Of a DNA stretch of 64,000 nt, positions 59,301 through 64,000 are shown one piece after another (positions within the stretch are counted from its first letter, which is position 1; the number at the start of each line of letters is the position of its first letter). The DNA is from Megachile rotundata (taxonomy: Eukaryota; Arthropoda; Insecta; Hymenoptera; Megachilidae). The translations under genes and the position numbers were made by a program. A model generated the notes under the pieces. The model searched no databases, was not told the origin of the DNA, and saw only the letters and a list, made by a program, of their open reading frames with translations. The stretch covers positions 868,001-932,000 of the forward strand of contig NW_027473347.1 in assembly GCF_050947335.1 (NCBI RefSeq), in the 5' to 3' direction.

Positions 59301-62300
59301 CAATCATACAATCACAATCATACAATCACAATCATACAATCACAATCATACAATCACAATAATACAGCCACAGTTATACAATCACAATCATACAATCACA
59401 ATTATACAATCACGATCATACAATCGCAATCATACAATCACAACCATACAATCACAATAATACAATCACAAACATACAATCACAATCATACAATCGCAAT
59501 CATACCATCACAATCATACAATCACAATCATACAAAAATAATCATACCATCACGATCATACAATCGCAATCATACAGTTACAATCTCAGAATCACAAACT
59601 CACAATCACAATAATACAATCACACCCATAAAATAGCAATCATACATTTACAATCTCCCATAGACAATCATACAATCGCAATCATACAGTCGCAATCATA
59701 CAATCACTATCATACAATTACAATCATACAAGCATAATCCTGCAATCGCTATCATGCAATAACAATCGTACTATCACAATCATACAATCACAATCATACA
59801 ATCACAATCATACAATCACAATCATACAATCACAAGCATACTGTCACAGTCCTACAATCACAATAATAAAATCACAATCATACAATCGCAGTCATTCAAT
59901 CACAGTCATACAATCACAATCATACATTCACAACAATACAATCACAATCATACAATCGCAATCATACAGTTACAATCTCAGAATCACAAACTCACAATCA
60001 CAATAATACAATCACACCCATAAAATAGCAATCGTACATTTACAATCTCCCATAGACAATCATACAATCGCAATCATACAGTCGCAATCATACAATCACT
60101 ATCATACAATTACAATCATACAAGCATAATCCTGCAATCGGTATCATGCAATAACAATCGTACTATCACAATCATACAATCACAAGCATACAATCACAAT
60201 CATACAAACACAATCATACAATCACAATCATACAATCACAATCATACAATCACAATCATACAATCACAATCATACAAACACAATCCTGCAACCGCAATCA
60301 TGGAATAACAATCATGCTATCGCAATCATAGAATCACACTCATACAATCAGAATCATACAATCACAATCATACAATTACAATCATACAATCACAAGCATA
60401 CAATCGCAATCATACAATCACAATCATACAATCACAATCATACAATCACAATCATACAATCACAATCATACAAACACAATCATACAATCACAATCATACA
60501 ATCACAATCATACATTCACAATCATACAATCACAATCATACAATCACAATCATACAATCACAATAATACAATCACAATCATACAATCACAATCATACATT
60601 CACAACAATACAATCACCATCATACAACCGCAATCATACAGTCGCAATCATACAATCACTATCATAAGATCACAGTCATACTACCACAGTCATACAATTA
60701 CAATCATACAATCACAATCTTACAATCACAAACATACAATCACATTCATACAATCACAATTATACAATCACAATCATGCAATCACAATCATTCAATCACA
60801 ATCATACAATCGCAATCAAACAAAAACAATCATACAATCACAATAATACAATCACAAGCAATCAAAAGCAGTCATTCAATCACAATCATACAATCGCAAT
60901 CATTCAATCACTATCATACAATCACACTCATATAATCACGATCATACAATCACAATCATTCAATCACAATCATACAATCGCAATCATATGAATACAATCT
61001 CCCAAAAACATTGATACAATCACAATCATACGACCATAATCATACAATCACAATCATAAAATCACAATCATACAATCACAGTCATACAATCACAATCATA
61101 CATTCACAACAATACAATCACAATCATACAATCCCAATCATGCAGTCGCAATCATGCAATCACTATCATACAATCACAGACATACTACCACAGTCATACA
61201 ATTACAACCATACAATCACAATTACAATCACAATCATACAATCACGATCATATAATCGCAATCATGCAATTACAACCATACAATCACAACCATACAATCA
61301 CAATAATGCAATCACAAACATACAATCACAATCATACAATAACAATCATACAATCGCAATCATATAAATACAATCTCCAAAAAACATTGATACAATCACA
61401 ATCATACAATCTCAATCATACAATCACACTCATATAGTCACAATCATACAATCACACTCATACAATCACAATCATACAATCACAATCATACAATCACAAT
61501 CATACAATCACAATCATACAATCACAATCATACAATCACAAGCATACTGTCACAGTCCTACAATCACAATCATACAACCACAATCATACAATCACAATAA
61601 TACAATCACAAACATACAATCACAATCATACAATAACAATCATACAATCGCAATCATATAAATACAATCTCCCAAAAACATCGATACAATCACAATCATA
61701 CAATCTCAATCATACAATCACACTCATATAGTCACAATCATAAAATCACACTCATACAATCACAATCATACAATCACAATCATACAATCACAATCATACA
61801 ATCACAATCATACAATCACAATCATACAATCACAATCATACAATCACAAGCATAATGTCACAGTCCTACAATCACAATAATAAAATCACAATCATACAAT
61901 CGCAGTCATTCAATCACAGTCATACAATCACAATCATACATTCACAACAATACAATCACAATCATACAATCGCAATCATACAGTTGCAATCATACAAGCA
62001 CAATCATACATTCACAAAAATATAATCACAATCATTCAAACGCAATCATACAGTCGCAATCATTCAATCACTATCATACAATCACAGTCATATAATCACA
62101 ATCATACAATCACAATCATACAATTACAATCATACAAGCATAATCCTGCAATCGCAATCATGCAATAACAATGATACTATAACAGTCATACAATCACAAT
62201 CATACAATCACAATCATATAATCACAGTCATACGACCACAATCATACAATCACAATCATACAATCGCAGTCATACAATCACAATCATACAATCACAATCA

Positions 62301-64000
62301 TACATTCACAACAATACAATCACAATCATACAATCACAATCATACATTCACAACAATACAATCACAATCATACAATCCCAATCATGCAGTCGCAATCATA
62401 CAATCACTATCATACAATCACAGTCATACTACCACAGTCATACAATTACAATCATACAATCACAATTACAATCACAATCATGCAATCACAATCATACAAT
62501 CACAAACATACTGTCACAATCCTACAATCACAATCATACAATCACAATCATACAATGGCATTCATAAAACAACAATCATACAATCACAATCATAAAATCG
62601 CAATCATACAATCGCACTCATAAAATCACAATCATACAATCACAATCATACAATCACAATCATTCAATCACAATCATACAATCGCAATCATATAAATACA
62701 ATCTCCCAAAAACATTGATACAATCACAGCCATACAATCACAATAATACAATAACAATCATACTATCGCAATCATACAATCACACTCATACGGTCACAAT
62801 CATACAATCACAATCATACAATCACAGTCATACAATCACAATCATACAATCACAATAATACAATCACAAACATTCAAAAGCAGTTATTCAATCACAATCA
62901 TACAATCGCAATCATTCAATCACTATCATACAATCACACTCATATAATCACGATCATACAATCACAATCATTCAATCACAATCATACAATCGCAATCATA
63001 TGAATACAATTTCCCAAAAACATTGATACAATCACAATCATACAATCACAATCGTACAATCACAATCATACAAGCACAATCATACAATCACAATAATACA
63101 ATCACGATTCATACAATAGCAATCATACAATTGCAACCATACAATCACAACCATACAATCACAATCATATAATCACAGTCATACGACCACAATCATACAA
63201 TCACAATCATACATTCGCAATCATACAATCACAACCATATAATCACAACCATACAATCACAATAATACAATCACAAACATACAATCACAATCACACAATC
63301 GCAATCACATAAATACAATCTCCCAAAAACATTGATACAATCACAATCATACAATCACAATCATACAATCACAATCATACAATCACAATCATACAATCAC
63401 AATCATACAATCACAATCATACAATCACAATCATACAATCGCAAACATACTGTCACAATCCTACAATCATAATCATACAATCACAATCATACAATCACAA
63501 TCATACATTTGCATTCATACAATAACAATCATACAATCACAATCATAAAATCGCAATCATACAATCGCACTCATACAATCACAATCATACAATCACAATC
63601 ATACAATCACAATCATTCAATCACAATCATACAATCGCAATCATATAAATACAATCTCCCAAAAACAATCATACAATCACAATCATACAATCACAATAAT
63701 ACAGTCACAATCATACAATCACAACCATACAATCACAATCATAAAATCACAATCATACAATCACAATCATACAACCACCATCATACCATCACGATCATAC
63801 AATCGCAATCATACAATTACAATCTCAGAATCACAAACTCGCAATCACAATAATACAATCACACCCATAAAATAGCAATCATACATTTACAATCTCCCAT
63901 ACACAATCATAAAATCACAATATAACAGTCAGAATCAAACAAATACAATCATACAACCACAATCGTACACTCCCAATCATACAATCACACTCATACCGTC
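59300..64000. repeat. Recent duplication D4, right copy, running off the window
   Basis: After a junction at about 59.78-59.84 kb, where CGTACTATCAC monomers are followed directly by the CAAGCATACTGTCAC block, the sequence follows 51.8-55.4 kb. It retains the 616-bp stretch at 61,365-61,980 that the left copy lacks and that resembles 47.3-47.9 kb. The last 1.49 kb also match the first 1.43 kb of the window. The window ends inside the array. Confidence 0.85.

Larger units (their letters stand above)
1..64000. repeat. 14-bp satellite array, consensus ACAATCACAATCAT
   Basis: The whole window is head-to-tail copies of a 14-bp monomer in one orientation. The monomer is an imperfect internal duplication: ACAATC followed by ACAATCAT. 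The + strand consensus contains no G. Common single-step variants are ACAATCGCAATCAT, ACAGTCACAATCAT, ACAATTACAATCAT, ACAATCACAATAAT and ACAAACACAATCAT. Substitution variants keep the 14-bp register over kilobases, and diverged stretches still parse into 14-mers. There are no unique flanks, inverted segments or dispersed elements anywhere, and both window ends lie inside the array. Seen directly: period, orientation and composition. Inferred: a eukaryotic nuclear satellite, since tens of kilobases of such minisatellite are typical of heterochromatin. The species cannot be named from this. Confidence 0.97.

Noticed and set aside
942..63853. Many + strand open frames of 60-370 codons that look like a family of Gln/Ser/Tyr/Asn/His repeat proteins.
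   Set aside because: They are a direct outcome of a stop-free 14-bp monomer. Overlapping frames give the same peptide, ends are set by chance diverged monomers (AAAATAG, ATAAAT), many can begin only at TTG (for example 942 and 3,019), and homologous copies differ in length by monomer indels.
1..64000. CRISPR array.
   Set aside because: Repeats are contiguous 14-mers with no unique spacers of regular length, no leader and no cas genes.
1..64000. Telomeric repeat tract.
   Set aside because: The 14-bp unit lacks a run of G on either strand and does not resemble TTAGGG, TTTAGGG or TTAGG types. The higher-order block structure is also unlike telomerase products.
1..64000. Centromere assignment.
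   Set aside because: A large homogeneous higher-order satellite would be compatible, but no known centromeric satellite, CENP-B box or adjacent marker is visible, so position on the chromosome cannot be inferred.
1..64000. Pumilio (UGUANAUA) sites on a - strand transcript.
   Set aside because: The consensus gives UGUAUGAU, which misses the required terminal AUA, so the match is only the UGUA core expected by composition.
1..64000. Strong R-loop or G-quadruplex potential from strand asymmetry.
   Set aside because: The G-bearing strand has only isolated single Gs (TGTGATTG), with no G clusters, so neither structure is specifically favoured.
1..64000. Whole window as sequencing or assembly artefact.
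   Set aside because: Diverged monomers in fixed order, block-specific variants and quantised indels look like real satellite evolution. False duplication of individual large blocks remains possible and is noted with the relevant findings.

Overview
All 64,000 bases are one tandem-repeat array. I found no gene, RNA gene, transposon remnant or unique sequence on either strand. The basic unit is 14 bp, ACAATCACAATCAT on the + strand, which is itself ACAATC followed by ACAATCAT. At this monomer length the window holds roughly 4,500 monomers, most of them exact or one to three substitutions from the consensus. The consensus has 7 A, 4 C, 3 T and no G on the + strand, so strand asymmetry is extreme throughout. 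This is satellite DNA of a eukaryotic nuclear genome. Nothing in the sequence identifies the species or the chromosomal location (pericentromeric, subtelomeric or sex-chromosomal). The array runs off both ends: the first 1.4 kb and last 1.5 kb are copies of the same higher-order block.

Diverged monomers occur in fixed orders (cassettes), and cassettes are arranged in multi-kilobase blocks that recur. The clearest large duplications are: a tandem pair of about 6.2-6.4 kb (25,870-32,040 and 32,041-38,420); an overlapping tandem pair of about 5.67 kb (35,103-40,770 and 40,771-46,440); a 13.2-15.8 kb block repeated at 19.8-22.3 kb; a hybrid copy at 54.3-59.3 kb built from 9.5-11.8 kb plus 16.0-18.5 kb material; a 2.77 kb repeat (47.7-49.2 and 50.5-52.0 kb); and an apparently very recent 4 kb duplication (51.8-55.4 and 59.8-64.0 kb). 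Where copies differ in length, the nine differences I could measure are all exact multiples of 14 bp.

The + strand is open in all three frames because the monomer has no stop codon in any frame, and its length (14) makes every frame read the same circular 14-residue peptide, QSQSYNHNHTITII. The long open frames (up to 370 codons) follow from this and are not treated as genes. On the - strand the consensus gives a TGA in every frame. The observations most worth a second look are the higher-order duplication structure with monomer-quantised length changes, a hot spot where monomer number varies at one fixed cassette position, mosaic ancestry among the three copies near 29, 36 and 41 kb, the giant G-free (ATC-context) strand, the HMG-box/SOX-like core carried by every monomer, and the frame-independent peptide.
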